NCBI GenBank assembly: GCA_947044365.1
Contig: OX345643.1
Span: 4,792,001-4,856,000, forward strand
Direction: 5' to 3'
DNA length: 64,000 nucleotides
Origin: Petrosia ficiformis
Lineage: Eukaryota > Porifera > Demospongiae > Haplosclerida > Petrosiidae
A program made the translations under genes and the position numbers. Below, piece by piece: positions 22,201 to 31,591 of the stretch (its first letter is position 1; each line of letters opens with the position of its first letter). Under the pieces are notes generated by a model, which made no database searches, was not told the DNA's origin, and saw only the letters and a list, made by a program, of their open reading frames with translations.

Positions 22201-24301
22201 TCTTTAGCAGTAGCTCGACGATATCATTGTGACCATTTTTACTAGCTACGAGTAGAGGAGCAAGACCATTATTAGTGGTGATATTCGGATCAGCTCCAGA
22301 GTTGAGAAGAGTAGTAACAACAGGAAGATGACCATTTATACTTGCAAGATAAACAGCTGTTACTCCTTTTTTGTTTTCTATGTTTGGATCAACATTAGCC
22401 TTTACCAGCAGCTCGACAATATTATCATACCCATTGAAACTAGCCTCCATCAGAGGAGTTTCACCATTATTAGTAGTGATATTTGGATTAGCTCCAGAGG
22501 TGAGGAGAGTAGTAACAACAGTCAGATGATCATTAACACAGGCTTGATAAACAGCTGTTTCTCCATTATTGTCTCGAATGTTTGGATTAACGTCAAACTT
22601 TAGCAGTAATTCAGCAACAACCTTGTGCCCTTTTTGACTAGCCGCCATTAGAGGAGTGGAACCACTATATTTAGCAATATTTGGATTAGATCCAGATTCA
22701 ATGAGTCGAGAAGCAATAACGGAATATCCCAATTTACATGCTAGATAGAGGGCTGTTTCTCCATATCTGTTTTGTAAATTTGTATATTGAATATATTGCA
22801 ATAGAGTTTGCACGACTCCAATATTATCATTTGCAGTAGCGGTCATGAGGGGGGTGAAGCCATTTTCTGATGGTATGTTTGGATTAGCACCTGAATTCAA
22901 GAGTGTAGTAACAATAGTTTGATGGCCTTTAAGAGAAGCAATATTGAGAGGAGTAACAGACTTACTTGTGACTACATTAGGTGAAGTACCAGCATCAAGT
23001 AATACACTAACTACATCAAGATGACCATAAATACATGCTATATGTAAAGCATAAACACTTTGTCTATCCCTCATCTTTGATGCAACAGATATAACCTTCT
23101 CGCCCCTTTTAGTCAGTGTGTTAGGATCACCACCTACTGCTAGGAGAACCTCTACAGGTGCTACGAAACCAGATTCTAGTGCGTTGAATAAAGCGTTGTC
23201 TAGGGTAGTGAACTCACTGTTATGTCTAGTACTCTGTTTAAAAATAACTTCATTATCAATGCTAAGAGATAATACGCCTAATGCCTTCAAGAAATGAGGA
23301 AATTTAGTTTGAACTCTTAGTAATCTGTTGTTACTAATTTCAGTAACCTTCCAATACACCAGGATACAACCGGTACCCTTGGAAACTTTCATTGCCCGAA
23401 TATGTTTATCAGGTTCACAGAAAAGAGCCCTCACTAACGTTTCAAACCTCTTTATGATCACGTTATCCCAGATATCTGCAAGCTTTAATTTAATCACTTT
23501 ACCCCTTCCAGGTAGCTCACCTGTTAATTTTTCACTTAGATCTTTCATGAAGGTAGACTCTTTGAATTGCTCTAGGTCACTTTTGTATTTCTCAAACGTA
23601 TCGATGAGAAGTTTTACTTCTCCAAGAAAACATTCTACTAAATCTTCTAAGAGATAGTAGTAGAGAAAACTACAGCGCTTGCACACTCTCTTATATACAT
23701 TATCTAAAGTAGCTTTTTCTGATGAAAATGGTTTTAATTTACGTTGTCTGTATAAAAATTGTTGCAACAGGTCAAGTGAAATCGATTGCTTTTGTAGAAC
23801 GTTTTTTGCTTCTGTTTCCAGCATGGAATATTGCACATGAAGATGGTCTAAATCTCTAACAACTTTTGGTTCTACTTGTACTGTTTCATACACTGGAGAT
23901 AATGATGTGTTGCGGGACGCATCAAGGATACCACAAGCTGGATTATATTCTAGGTCTTCAATATCGCTAGGAGTACCTTCGCGATTGCCATCCTCTTTAG
24001 TACTTAAAAGTTGTTCAAATAAATTACAATACTTATCTCTTATCTGACCTGCATGATTATGATCTCCAATCTTTTCAAAAGCTCCAGCAATATTCTTCCA
24101 ACATGGCTTTTTGTTCTTTTCATAACATATAAATAGTTCAGTTACACAGCGATTAGTTCCTTGACAACTGTATTGATTTTCAATTCTTTTTAGATCATTG
24201 TTGGCTAAGTTGAGATGAATACCCAGAGAAAACCATTGTGGCTCCTTACCAACCTCCTCCACAAACTCCCTGAGTGTTGGAACAGGAGTTAGATCAGACA
24301 T
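16295..24301 (-). CDS. Death domain-ankyrin repeat protein, copy 1
   Basis: 2668 codons in one exon. Residues 8-95 form a Death domain (PQWFSLGIHL, then CWKNIAGAFEKIG at the end helices). Residues about 100-150 are an acidic linker. Residues 150-356 are a conserved mostly helical region (YYYLLEDLVECFLGEVK; LPGRGKVIKL; KVSKGTGCILVYWKV) that I recall from other sponge and cnidarian Death/ANK/TPR proteins. From about 363 to the end are roughly 70 ankyrin repeats in 66-residue pairs (VVTTLLNSGADPNI / VVELLLKANVDPNI). No signal peptide or membrane span, so cytosolic. A one-base deletion after IEHN gives a premature stop (NTN); copy 2 continues with two more repeats and a tail. The start is the only ATG at the conserved MSDLTPVPTL. 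Likely an immune or apoptotic receptor/scaffold; ligand unknown. Confidence 0.9.
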   Translation of the reverse strand: MSDLTPVPTLREFVEEVGKEPQWFSLGIHLNLANNDLKRIENQYSCQGTNRCVTELFICYEKNKKPCWKNIAGAFEKIGDHNHAGQIRDKYCNLFEQLLSTKEDGNREGTPSDIEDLEYNPACGILDASRNTSLSPVYETVQVEPKVVRDLDHLHVQYSMLETEAKNVLQKQSISLDLLQQFLYRQRKLKPFSSEKATLDNVYKRVCKRCSFLYYYLLEDLVECFLGEVKLLIDTFEKYKSDLEQFKESTFMKDLSEKLTGELPGRGKVIKLKLADIWDNVIIKRFETLVRALFCEPDKHIRAMKVSKGTGCILVYWKVTEISNNRLLRVQTKFPHFLKALGVLSLSIDNEVIFKQSTRHNSEFTTLDNALFNALESGFVAPVEVLLAVGGDPNTLTKRGEKVISVASKMRDRQSVYALHIACIYGHLDVVSVLLDAGTSPNVVTSKSVTPLNIASLKGHQTIVTTLLNSGANPNIPSENGFTPLMTATANDNIGVVQTLLQYIQYTNLQNRYGETALYLACKLGYSVIASRLIESGSNPNIAKYSGSTPLMAASQKGHKVVAELLLKFDVNPNIRDNNGETAVYQACVNDHLTVVTTLLTSGANPNITTNNGETPLMEASFNGYDNIVELLVKANVDPNIENKKGVTAVYLASINGHLPVVTTLLNSGADPNITTNNGLAPLLVASKNGHNDIVELLLKTNVNPNIQDKTGATAVYFACQSGHLDVVTTLLNSGADPNLADNNGDTPIAVAIRKSHSDVVELLVKANVDPNSQNENGITAFYLACKNGDLTFVTTLLNLGADINLTDNLGGTPLTMACENGHNDVVELLIKSNVDPNLQDKDRETAIYRACENGHLDVVTTLLNSGADPNITTNDGVTPLLVASQNGHKNVVELLLKCNVDPHIQDNDGETAVYWACYYGDHSAVTTLLSSGADPNIPTSNGDTPLLAASKNGHNDVVELLLKANVITNNQNTLEVTTIDNACRNDHLAVDPNITTNNGFASLLVASKNGHNDIVELLLKADVDPNIRNTNGETTIYLACEHGHLTVVTTLLNYGGDPNISTNNGDTPLLAASKNGHNDVVELLLKYNVIDPHVQNENGETAVYWACHFSDVGAVTTLFNSGADPNITTNNGDTPLLAASKNGHNDIVELLLQANVDPNIQNRVGETTIYLACENGHLTVVTTLLNSGADPNITTNNGDTPLLAASKNGHNNIVELLLQANVDPNIQNRDGETTIHLACENGHLTVVTTLLNSGADSNITTNNGDTPLLAASKNGHNDIVELLLQANVNPNIRNTNGLTAMYFASRNGHLAVVTTLLDSGADPNITTTAYGSSSLMVASGNGHNTVVELLLKANVDPNIQNNNGLTAIHLACENGHLAVVATLFNSGADPKITTNNGYSPLMAASRNGHNVVVELLLKYNIDPQVQNEAEETAIFFACLNCDLAVVTTLLNSGTDPNISNKDGVTPLLACFENDSDNHGDLAVVTTLLNSGADPNISNKDGVTPLLACFEDGSNNLAIELLLKAHANPNVQDIDGKTAVYWACYYGDVAAVTTLLNSGADPSITTNNGDTSLLVASKNGHNDVVELLLKANVDPNIQNALGVTAVYNACENGDLAVVTTLLNSGANPNIITNNGDTPLLAASKNGHNDVVELLTKANANPNIQNTLGVTAIYLACQHGHLDVVTTLLNFGADPKITTNNGHTSLMVAIQNGYTGLVELLLKYGVDPKIQDEDGETAVYLACQCGHLDVVTTLLNSGADPNIASNLGGTPLMVASMNGHNDVVQVLLKTNSKNDDNGAVELLLKANADPNIKNISGQTSIFLACHNGHLAVVTTLLNSGADPNITTDYGFSPLLAASENGHDDVIELLLKANADPNIQNTVGVTAVYIACLNGHLDIINTLLNSGANPNICDKNGVTPLMAAVHNDHNDVVELLLKANANPNVRDKSGVTAVYTACRNGLLAVVTTLLNSEADPNIASNLGGTPLMVASMNGHNDVVQVLLKSNPNPNAQDKSGVTAVYIACHNGHLSVVNTLLNSGADPNITTDYGSCPLLAASENDHNGVVELLLKANADPTIKNTSGQTSIFLACLNGHLAVVTTLLNSGADPNITTDYGSSPLLAASENGHNDVVELLLKANANPNVRDKSGVTAVYTACCNGLLAVVTTLLNSEADPNIASNLGGTPLMVASMNGHNDVVQVLLKANANPNAQDESGVTAVYIACHNGHLSVVTTLLNSGADPYIASNLGGTPLMVACQNVQNGVVELLLKANADPNIQDVYGTTALYLASQNGDLATVAMLLKSGANPNITTTDYGSSPLLSASKSGHNTVVELLLKANVDPNVQNTNGLTPIYSACQHGHLDVVTTLLNSGADPNITNTDYGSSPLMMASMNGHNTVVELLLKAGVDPNVQNTIGLTPIYSACLNGYFDVVTTLLNSGADPNITANIGDTPLLAASKRGHNDVVELLLKANANPNVRDKSGVTAVYTACHNGYLSVVTTLLNSGADPNIASNLGGTPLMVASMNGHNDVVQLLLKANANPNVQDKTGVTSVYIACHNGHLSVVTTLLNSGADLNIASNLGGTPLMVASQNGQSGVVELLLKAKADPNIQDVYGTTALYLASQNGDLATVAMLLKSGANPSIVKYNGWNSLMIASAKGYSDLVHTFIEHNTN
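19790..19975. repeat. 120-bp internal tandem duplication in copy 1 ankyrin array
   Basis: The block reading GVTPLLACFENDSDNHGDL then AVVTTLL is present twice in tandem (40 residues), breaking the 33-residue register. Copy 2 has the same doubling at about 35925-36105; copy 3 has a single block at about 58440. Confidence 0.75.
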
Positions 24302-24377
24302 AATAGCTGCTGTTAGAGCTACATTAAAAAGTAGATTATATATAATATATAAAGAGAATACAATGAGTTTATTTTAC

Positions 24378-24425
24378 CTTTTGGCAGTGTCAGGACTGGC
24401 AGGAAGTGCTTTGCATACCCCAACC
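24378..24425 (-). promoter_or_regulatory. Leader exon of DD-ANK copy 1 with upstream ORF
   Basis: Donor at 24378 (AAAAG then gtaaaat), acceptor at 24318 (aatgtag), intron about 59 bases. An ATG at 24416 opens an 8-codon frame MQSTSCQS closed by TGA at 24390. The frame is conserved in copies 2 and 3. Upstream ORFs of this kind can damp translation; that is inference. No clear TATA box. Confidence 0.45.
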
Positions 24426-25246
24426 ATTTAAGGCAGGCTTTAACTTAAATTTTTAATAAATATTAATAATTATATATATGGATCCTGACATCAATTTACT
24501 TGATATCTTAATTATTAATTACCAGTGTCATACATTACTGTATGCTTTCACATACACTTAATTGTTAAAATAACTAATTTATTGGTTAGTATATACACTA
24601 CAGTTGCAAGGAATAGTAGAAAATGTAATTTAATTGGTCAGGCATGTTGTTATGACTACATGGTGACATACATGTACTTGTACTAATTGTAATTTCCTTA
24701 TCATATATAATATGTACAAAGAAGCAGAATAAATATTTTAATTAAATCGTTTTAGGTTTCCAAACCTTTTTTGTGCATCTAATATGAGATATTATAGACA
24801 TGATATTTCATTATAATTGGTACAAGTATGTTATCATGCAGTCATAACAACTTGTATGACTAATTAAATTATAATTTACACTGTACTACATTTGCTTTTT
24901 ACAGTGTACACTTACAGAATAGGAGCCTCCTACTCACAATCTGTTATTTACTATGTACAGTGATATCGTAATAGGTCCAAGCAAATTAAGCCTGATTCAA
25001 AATTGATCTCCATAATATTTAATCTGAATTTTAAAACACCAGCATAAAAATGGAATGTTATATAAATTGAACATGATATATTATAAAAATCGAACGTGTT
25101 ATAAAAATTGAATATGTTATATATAAATTCATAATAAAAATAATAATTATTTTAATCAAAATTTTAAAATACCAGCATAAAAATGGAACGTGATGTAAAA
25201 ATGTATTATAAACAATTATAGGGTAGTGTTGATTGACTGAATAATA

Positions 25247-25408
25247 CTAATAAGAGTGAAATGCTGTTTCTGATTTACACATTTCAATTTGTTTGTAAGT
25301 ATGAATGAGAAGAGTAAGGAAACGAGATGTGAAATATAATACAAATTACTCAGGAATGGATCCCAAACTATGTCTCAGGTTCTCTGGAAGTTCATGATAA
25401 TGATGTTT
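25247..25408 (-). pseudogene. KEN C-terminal exon with premature stop (interval B)
   Basis: Same 162-base exon as 2175-2336 with intact acceptor. It starts KHHYHELPENLRHSLGSIPE, then TAA replaces a Glu codon. The first R of HHYREL is H. The KEN domain of this unit is therefore dead. Confidence 0.7.
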
Positions 25409-25707
25409 CTGAAAAATGATATAAAAAATAAAAAATCTCATTAGTTTAAGAAATAATATAACATTAAAAAATATATAGGCATTTCTTAGTAAGGAAGACT
25501 GTCCTTTTATTACTGGGACCACCCAACAGTATCATCAATCTTTGTCACAAAATGGTGGCATTACTCAGCCTCCTTCTAAATTACATCTCATCTTCACATT
25601 TGGTCCAAAAAGGGCAGCATTGCATGTACTCAAAAGAATCCTCAAAATTTACATGTGCTAGAGGATCCCAATGTATATACATGTATAAACAAACATTATT
25701 ATCTCAC

Positions 25708-25753
25708 CTTATCTCTTAATAAATCCCTCAATGAGATCTCAATTTACGAAGAT
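25708..25753 (-). pseudogene. KEN middle exon with 10-bp deletion (interval B)
   Basis: 46 bases against 56 in the sisters. The caaggtacct block is lost, shifting the frame. Acceptor and donor remain. Confidence 0.6.
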
Positions 25754-26172
25754 CTATAACAATAACTCAATAACTCAGAAGTCATCCTAAATTCCAAGTC
25801 CTACCATCTGTCTTAAAGAGTATGGTAGTACACTAACTATGTAGCGATGGACAAATTGGTCTGTAATCCATAATCCATGTTCCACATTTTATACCCACCT
25901 ATAATTAGATACATGTATAGTAATACCTTATGTCTACTTTTAATTGTGTGTACTAAGTTAGTGATTAACGTAAAAATCCCTAAAATTAGTACACGCTAAA
26001 AATATATTTTGTGATCATTATTAGCTTATTAAGTGTGGCTCCAAACTCACTAATATTAATGCATGCTAAATATGAGCATTTAAAAATCGTTAAATTTAGT
26101 GGATGCAATTAATAGTAGGCTTAACGTATATATGTGTATGATACAAAATCTCATTTTCATTATAAGACTTAC

Positions 26173-26352
26173 CACTCTAGTGTGATCCTGGAATTTCTGG
26201 AGTGATACCAGACGAAGCTGTGAAGTATCCTTGACCAGTTGGTAGCTTACAACAAAGTCACAAATCTGATATGATAGCCTTAATCTGTTTTGATGAACAC
26301 AGGTCACAGGTCACAGGTAACGAAAACATTTTGAGGATTGAGTCTCTGTATA
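26173..26352 (-). pseudogene. Kinase catalytic-loop/DFG exon (interval B, 2)
   Basis: 180 bases, good splice sites. Begins VYRDSILKMFS instead of VHRDIKPQN. Later IKAIISDL, TGA, LCCKLPTGQGYFTASSGITP, then TAG near the end. The activation segment is clearly IRE1-like despite the stops. Interval C has an equal-length copy. Confidence 0.6.
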
Positions 26353-26429
26353 CTGAGAAAATGAAAAACTAATGATCTTGGTTAATAATATTATTATTTT
26401 AGCTCTATTAGTTATTTGCAATTCACATC

Positions 26430-27000
26430 AATACAGCTAATACTGTACATGTAGATGAACATGTACATGAATATGTGTGTGCTTTTATATGTACATGTAC
26501 AGTATTTGTGCATATGCATGTATTTGTATATGTACATGTGTGTACTAAATGTACATGTACAGTATGTGTACATGTACATGTAATTATATATGTACATGTG
26601 TGTACTTGAACATGTAAGTGTAACAACTGGTACAGTACCAGTATGTGATAATGGTTTTTTAAGATACATGTACATATAACCAGTGCATGTACATGTACAT
26701 GCATACACAATATATATAAGACAGATGTTAGGACAATTAAAAGATAGTTGGCTATTTCATATCAATATGTTGGCATTCAGACTAATAAAGATCAATAATA
26801 ATAACAGGGTATATGTAGTAGAATGTAATTTACATACAGTATGTACAATATTTTATAATTATAAGCACTCATTAATTTGTGCCTGGATACAATTGATACT
26901 CAATTACAAAAGACTGAAATAATACAGTGACTACACTGAATGTATAGTACTATATGTACATGTACAGTGTGTGTACATGTACATGTGGTAGACAATGATC
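26430..27000. repeat. tacatgtaca-rich spacer (interval B)
   Basis: Alternating acatgtac tracts, homologous to 5270-5900 and 44390-45130. The long cysteine/threonine/tyrosine frames here are repeat artefacts. Confidence 0.7.
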
Positions 27001-27570
27001 ATGAATGATGGCCAGCTGCTTTTGTAAGAGCAGGTGCTTGGTGTGCCTCATTGATCTCAAACCTTGCACATATGACCAACTTGGGTTTGTGGCAGCTCTG
27101 TGCTTCTCTTCTTGGTTTGTGAGTTGCATTATGTTGTGTACTTGTTATTTAAGTGTACTATTTTTATTGTTATTATTGTTATATGGACACTGGATGAGTG
27201 AGGAGAGTTGGCATGCCATCAAAGATCTTTAACCCACCATTCCCGGCTCTCAAGACTGGGCATTCAGTGTTCAATTTTTCTTTATTTTCTAAGCCATTGT
27301 GGCTGTTCATTTTCTAAGCCATTGTGGCTGTTTTTCTAAGCCGTTGTGGCTGCCTATTTTCTAAGTCATTGTGGCTGCTTATTTTCTAAGCCATTGTGGC
27401 TGCTTATTTTCTAAGCCATGGTAGCTGGTAATTATTTTTCTAAGCCATTGTGACTGATTATTTTTCTAACCCATAGTGGCTGTTCTAATGTTTAATGAAG
27501 CCGTTGTGGCTGCTTGTTTGTTTGTTGTGTGTGTGTTTGTTTGCGCCTTTTGCTAGCATGCTAGACACAT
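27001..27570. repeat. Insertion with ~20-30 bp minisatellite, unique to interval B
   Basis: Compared with 45050-45130, about 560 bp are inserted. Positions 27285-27510 consist of about nine imperfect copies of ttttctaagccattgtggct. The upstream part (27005-27232) has a 75-codon frame with no recognisable domain. Confidence 0.65.
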
Positions 27571-27676
27571 GAATTTTCATGTACATGTAATTCTATATGT
27601 ACATGTGTGTACTTGTACATGTACATGTAACAACTGGTATAGTACCAGTATATGTTTTATTTGAGATATGTATAAC

Positions 27677-28190
27677 CATAGATACACGAAACAAAGGGAT
27701 TGGAAACGGAAGCCAGATTAACTACAAGCCGTGTTATGGATGACGTCATTTTTCAAGATGGCTTCGGGGGTAGTACGTTCAGCCATTGATAGGGTACTAG
27801 AGAAAGCTAGTTCTCAGTCATCAAATATAAATATCACATGACTACACCATACACTACATGATCCAATGGATCCATCCACCAAAACTCTGAAAAAACTACC
27901 CACATTGATTCAGAAACGTTTTTAGGAATAAATGTGGAATACATGGTACAAAATAGACTGATTTACCTGTGCTTATATTAGGCTAAATTTTACGTCAGTG
28001 CGCACCAGAAAATAATTCAACACAGCTACTGTTCTAAATGATGCCCAGAGCTGCAACAGTTGTATGCATACATACAGGAAGCATAACGCCCCTAAACATC
28101 AAAGGCATACCGCCATTTATATTGTACAATGGTATAAAGTATCACGTGATCTAGCTTCCGTTTCCAAACCTTTCGTTTCGAGTATCTATG
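27677..28190. mobile_element. MITE-like element, 514 bp
   Basis: Ends CATAGATAC and GTATCTATG with imperfect inverted repeats of about 40 bp sharing ggaaacggaagc. Flanked by gtataac at 27670-27676 and 28191-28197. The sister intervals (about 5860 and 45180) have the empty site. No transposase. Confidence 0.8.
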
Positions 28191-28692
28191 GTATAACTAG
28201 CACATGTATATGCATACATGGTATGTATATACATGTACATGACACAATTCAATGATGTTTGGCTATTTCATATAGATAACGAAGGTCAGTAGAACACAGA
28301 AATGGATTATGAATCAACTCGTCAAACTGGGTGTGGCCTAATTGAAGTGGGTCACCGGGCTTCTACATGTTCCAGTCATAGTATTTTGATCACCTAGTGA
28401 CTATTCTACTGATACACTTTAGATAGTATAGTGAACTATCTGTAAGGTTTTGCAAGTGTTGAATTTGGTGTTCTTGAGGTTTAACTATGCATACACTACT
28501 CAATGGTTGGATGTATAATGATTTGATACACATGTACAGTGTATGATTAGAAAAATTAATTTTTATTCAATATAATAACAATTTGGATTTTTGGTCCGCA
28601 TTCAGTAATCAATGTTCCACATTTTATACTGATAATCTACACGCAAAGTAATATATATAATACATAAATCTCATTTTCAACTCAAGACTTAC

Positions 28693-28850
28693 CACTCTAA
28701 TGTGATCCTGGAGTGATACCAGACTGAGCTGTGAAGTATCCTCGAACAGCTGGAAGCTTACGACAAAGTCACAAATCTGACATGAGAGCCTTGATCACTT
28801 TTAATGAGCAATGGTCAGGAGAACATTTTGTGGTTTGATGTCTCTGTGTA
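28693..28850 (-). pseudogene. Kinase catalytic-loop exon with intact HRD motif (interval B, 1)
   Basis: 158 bases with ctcag acceptor and gtaagt donor. Joined in phase 1 to the alphaE exon it reads V then HRDIKPQNVLL, a textbook catalytic loop. A frameshift follows after TIAH, then in the other frame VIKALMSDL, TGA, LCRKLPAVRGYFTAQSGITP, GSH and TAG. It is the least degraded copy of the catalytic loop in the window. Confidence 0.65.
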
Positions 28851-28972
28851 CTGAGAAAATGATAAACTAATGAACAATAGAATGTGTGTGATATGGGATG
28901 TGTCTTTGTGTGTTAGTCTCATCCCCATACTACCATGTGTTTCTGGTTTGAGGACTATCCACATTTACTAAC

Positions 28973-29062
28973 CTATTCCTACATTATGAAGGTGACTCAG
29001 ACCTGACATAGCTTGATATATGATTCTCTTGTTATCAACAGGAATCTCTGACCTTTGATATA
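28973..29062 (-). CDS. Kinase alphaE exon (interval B)
   Basis: 90 bases between a ttcag acceptor and a gttagt donor. Reads SEIPVDNKRIIYQAMSGLSH then LHNVGI, ending in phase 1 (G). This is the alphaE helix just before the HRD loop; IRE1 has SGLAHLHSLNI at this point. The intron to the catalytic-loop exon is 122 bases and the phases match. Confidence 0.7.
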
Positions 29063-29094
29063 CTGAATAGATGGATATGTACATAAAGATAGAT

Positions 29095-29220
29095 ACGTAC
29101 ATGTACATAGATACAAAGATACATGTACTAGGTAGATAGATAGATAAATAGATAGATAGATACATATGTAAATAGATAGATGAATAGATAGATAAATAGA
29201 TAGATAGATATATTGATATG
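29095..29220. repeat. GATA/TAGA microsatellite
   Basis: Imperfect (gata)n run with tagataaa and tacat interruptions. Confidence 0.9.
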
Positions 29221-29243
29221 TAAATATACAAATGGATGCACAT

Positions 29244-29479
29244 TAGTATCGTCCCCAAACTGTCATGCCCCATGGTAAAAAACAGTCTGGTAACTTGGGC
29301 CAACATTCCTGCCGTGATTTCACCACACAATTAAGCAAAGATTCAAATATTTGTGATACAAGTAGGCGGAGTGCATCAGGTGATAGCCACCTGATTAAAA
29401 CATCACTGTGCCAGGAATGTTGGCCCAAGTTACCAGACTGTTTTTCGCCATGGCACATGACAGTCTGGGGACGAGACTA
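29244..29479. mobile_element. MITE-like element, 236 bp, 9-bp target duplication
   Basis: Inverted repeats of about 68 bp with ends TAGTATCGTCCCC and GGGGACGAGACTA. Flanked by gatgcacat at 29235-29243 and 29480-29488. A 9-bp duplication is typical of Mutator-like elements. A second copy of exactly the same length is at 30261-30496. Confidence 0.9.
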
Positions 29480-29591
29480 GATGCACATAAACTCATCAAA
29501 ATTTGTATTAGCGACATATTTCATGAATACATGAACAGGTATATATGTAAGAATACACATGTGTATTCTTAAGAGGGATAAGAATATTTAC

Positions 29592-29670
29592 CTCTCTATC
29601 AGTTAAATCAATAATCCTGTAGAATGATCTTATATAATAATTCTCTTAACAGCTACAACTCAAGAACCTC
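29592..29670 (-). pseudogene. Kinase beta3-region exon, broken (interval B)
   Basis: Contains AVKRII preceded by a stop-bearing segment and ends TDRE-like before gtaaat. The frame is broken on both sides. IRE1 beta3 reads VAVKRI with the ATP-anchoring lysine. Confidence 0.45.
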
Positions 29671-29679
29671 TGAATCATG

Positions 29680-30250
29680 AGCATAGAATACAGTTCATTT
29701 GTAAATACACACACAAAGCAAGGAGGAATACAGGAGCAGGATGGGAAGGGAGGAGCCAGCCTTCATGAGTCCCTGATTAACCACAGTTTACTGATCTACA
29801 TAATTATTCATAAAAATTAATACCAGTATGATATTGATATAATTATTAATAATTGAATTAAAATGCTGAAAAACAGAACCCTTGTCTAGATACTTAAGTA
29901 GTTGTGATTTTGAATTTGTAATTATAGAGAGGGAAGGCTAGAAATATAACTGATTTAAAATAACAGTATGAGATGTAATCAGTCAATTATCATAACTTTT
30001 GAAATAAAGTTTGAAATAAAGTTTTGTAATGATTTTATCTGCATTCCATATATTCAAGCTATTCTCATCTACATATTCAAATACACAGAGATTACTATAA
30101 CAAGAAGATTATGAGAAATGAAGCCAGGTGAAGGAGCGTCTTATTCAGTAAATGCACCATACGTATTAAGAAGCTTATGAAGACATACAACTGTACATAT
30201 GATCCATGTCTATATAGTAAGTCAATTAGTATGTATTGTAATTGTATGTC
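29680..30250. other. AT-rich spacer (interval B)
   Basis: No coding sequence, repeat or element recognised apart from A/T-rich runs. Confidence 0.5.
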
Positions 30251-30260
30251 TTCAAAACTC

Positions 30261-30496
30261 TAGTCTCATCCCCAGACTCCCATGCCCCATGGTGATAAAC
30301 AGTCTTGTAACTTTGGCCAACATTCCTGAAGCAGTGACATTGCATTCCCTGATTCTTGTAATGTCCAATCATATTATCACATGATACAAGTAGAATCAGG
30401 TGACAACCACCTAATTATGACATCACTACACTAGGAATGTTGGCTATACCAGAATATTTTTTTGCCGTGGGACATGCCAGTCTGGGGACGAGACTA
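30261..30496. mobile_element. MITE-like element, 236 bp, second copy
   Basis: Same family as 29244-29479. Ends TAGTCTCATCCCC and GGGGACGAGACTA. Flanks tcaaaactc (30252-30260) and tcaatactc (30497-30505) are a 9-bp duplication with one mismatch. A truncated right end recurs at about 31223-31236, carried by the 740-bp duplication. Confidence 0.85.
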
Positions 30497-30596
30497 TCAA
30501 TACTCATAAACTCCTGCTATAACTCTCCATCCTCACAGTGAGGTCTAATAAACCACATCTCATAATAACATACATTATGAATATCATTATACTAAC

Positions 30597-30750
30597 TTGT
30601 TTTCTTGTGTGATGTTCCATTCATACTACACTAGACATATCACTGACCACAACCAACTTATACTGAGTGAACACTGGATTCAGATTTAGATTCTTAGAAT
30701 GAGAACCAGTCTTTGAGATATCAAAAGATGGAGTATCTATTAGGTGAAAC
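30597..30750 (-). pseudogene. Juxtamembrane exon (interval B, first)
   Basis: Reads FHLIDTPSFDISKTGSHSKN and on to VFTQYKLVVVS before a stop at 30621. Acceptor ttcag and donor gttagt are present. Confidence 0.45.
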
Positions 30751-30849
30751 CTGAAAAAAAAAAAACACAGTAATACAGTATTAGTATACAGACAGATAAT
30801 ATTTAAATATTTTGACATAAAATATTTAAATTTCTGAAATATGTAGTAC

Positions 30850-30962
30850 CTGCCCTTGTATCCACCAGCACTGAGTTACCCTGGTAACCAGTATAGCAAC
30901 AAGAGAAGCTACAATTGAAGAGAACAGGACACACACCAACAGACATGATTATCACACTGCAC
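30850..30962 (-). pseudogene. Transmembrane exon, deleted version (interval B)
   Basis: Matches the exon at 31592 but has internal deletions and frame changes around the hydrophobic stretch. Confidence 0.45.
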
Positions 30963-31336
30963 GGCACTAGACATGTCGCTGACCATGAACAAAATTAAAA
31001 TGAGAGAATGCTTGATTCGGATTCAATAATAGACTGATCCTTAGAATGGGAACCAGTCTTGAGATTTCAGGTATCTATTAGGTGAAACCTGAAAACATAA
31101 AAATGAAAATAACAAGTACAGTACTAGTATACAAACAGATATTATTTAAACATTTGATATACAATATTTAAACTTCAGAAATAATTTGTAGTACCTGACT
31201 ACCTGTACGGAATCCTTGTGTGTGGGGACGAGACTATCAATACTCATACTCTACTGCTATAACTCTCCATCCTCACAGTAAGGTCTAATAAACCACATCT
31301 CATAATAACATACATTATGAATATCATTATACTAAC

Positions 31337-31481
31337 TTGTTTTCTTGTGTGTCGTTCAATTCATACTACACTACTGACCACAACCAATTTATACTGAGTG
31401 AACACTGGACTCATATTTAGATTCTTAGAATGGGAACCAGTTTTTGAGATTTTAGAGGATGGAGTACCTATTAGGTGAAAC
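31337..31481 (-). pseudogene. Juxtamembrane exon (interval B, second)
   Basis: Reads FHLIGTPSSKISKTGSHSKN then SPVFTQYKLVVVS and a stop at 31361. The acceptor cag has become tacg. Serine/threonine-rich cytosolic linker in the IRE1-like model. Confidence 0.45.
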
Positions 31482-31591
31482 GTAAAAAAAAAGAAATTAC
31501 AAATGAAAATGACATAAATAAGTGCAGAATACAAACATATATCATTTAAACATTTGACATAAAATATTTTAAACTGAAAATTTTGTAGTAC

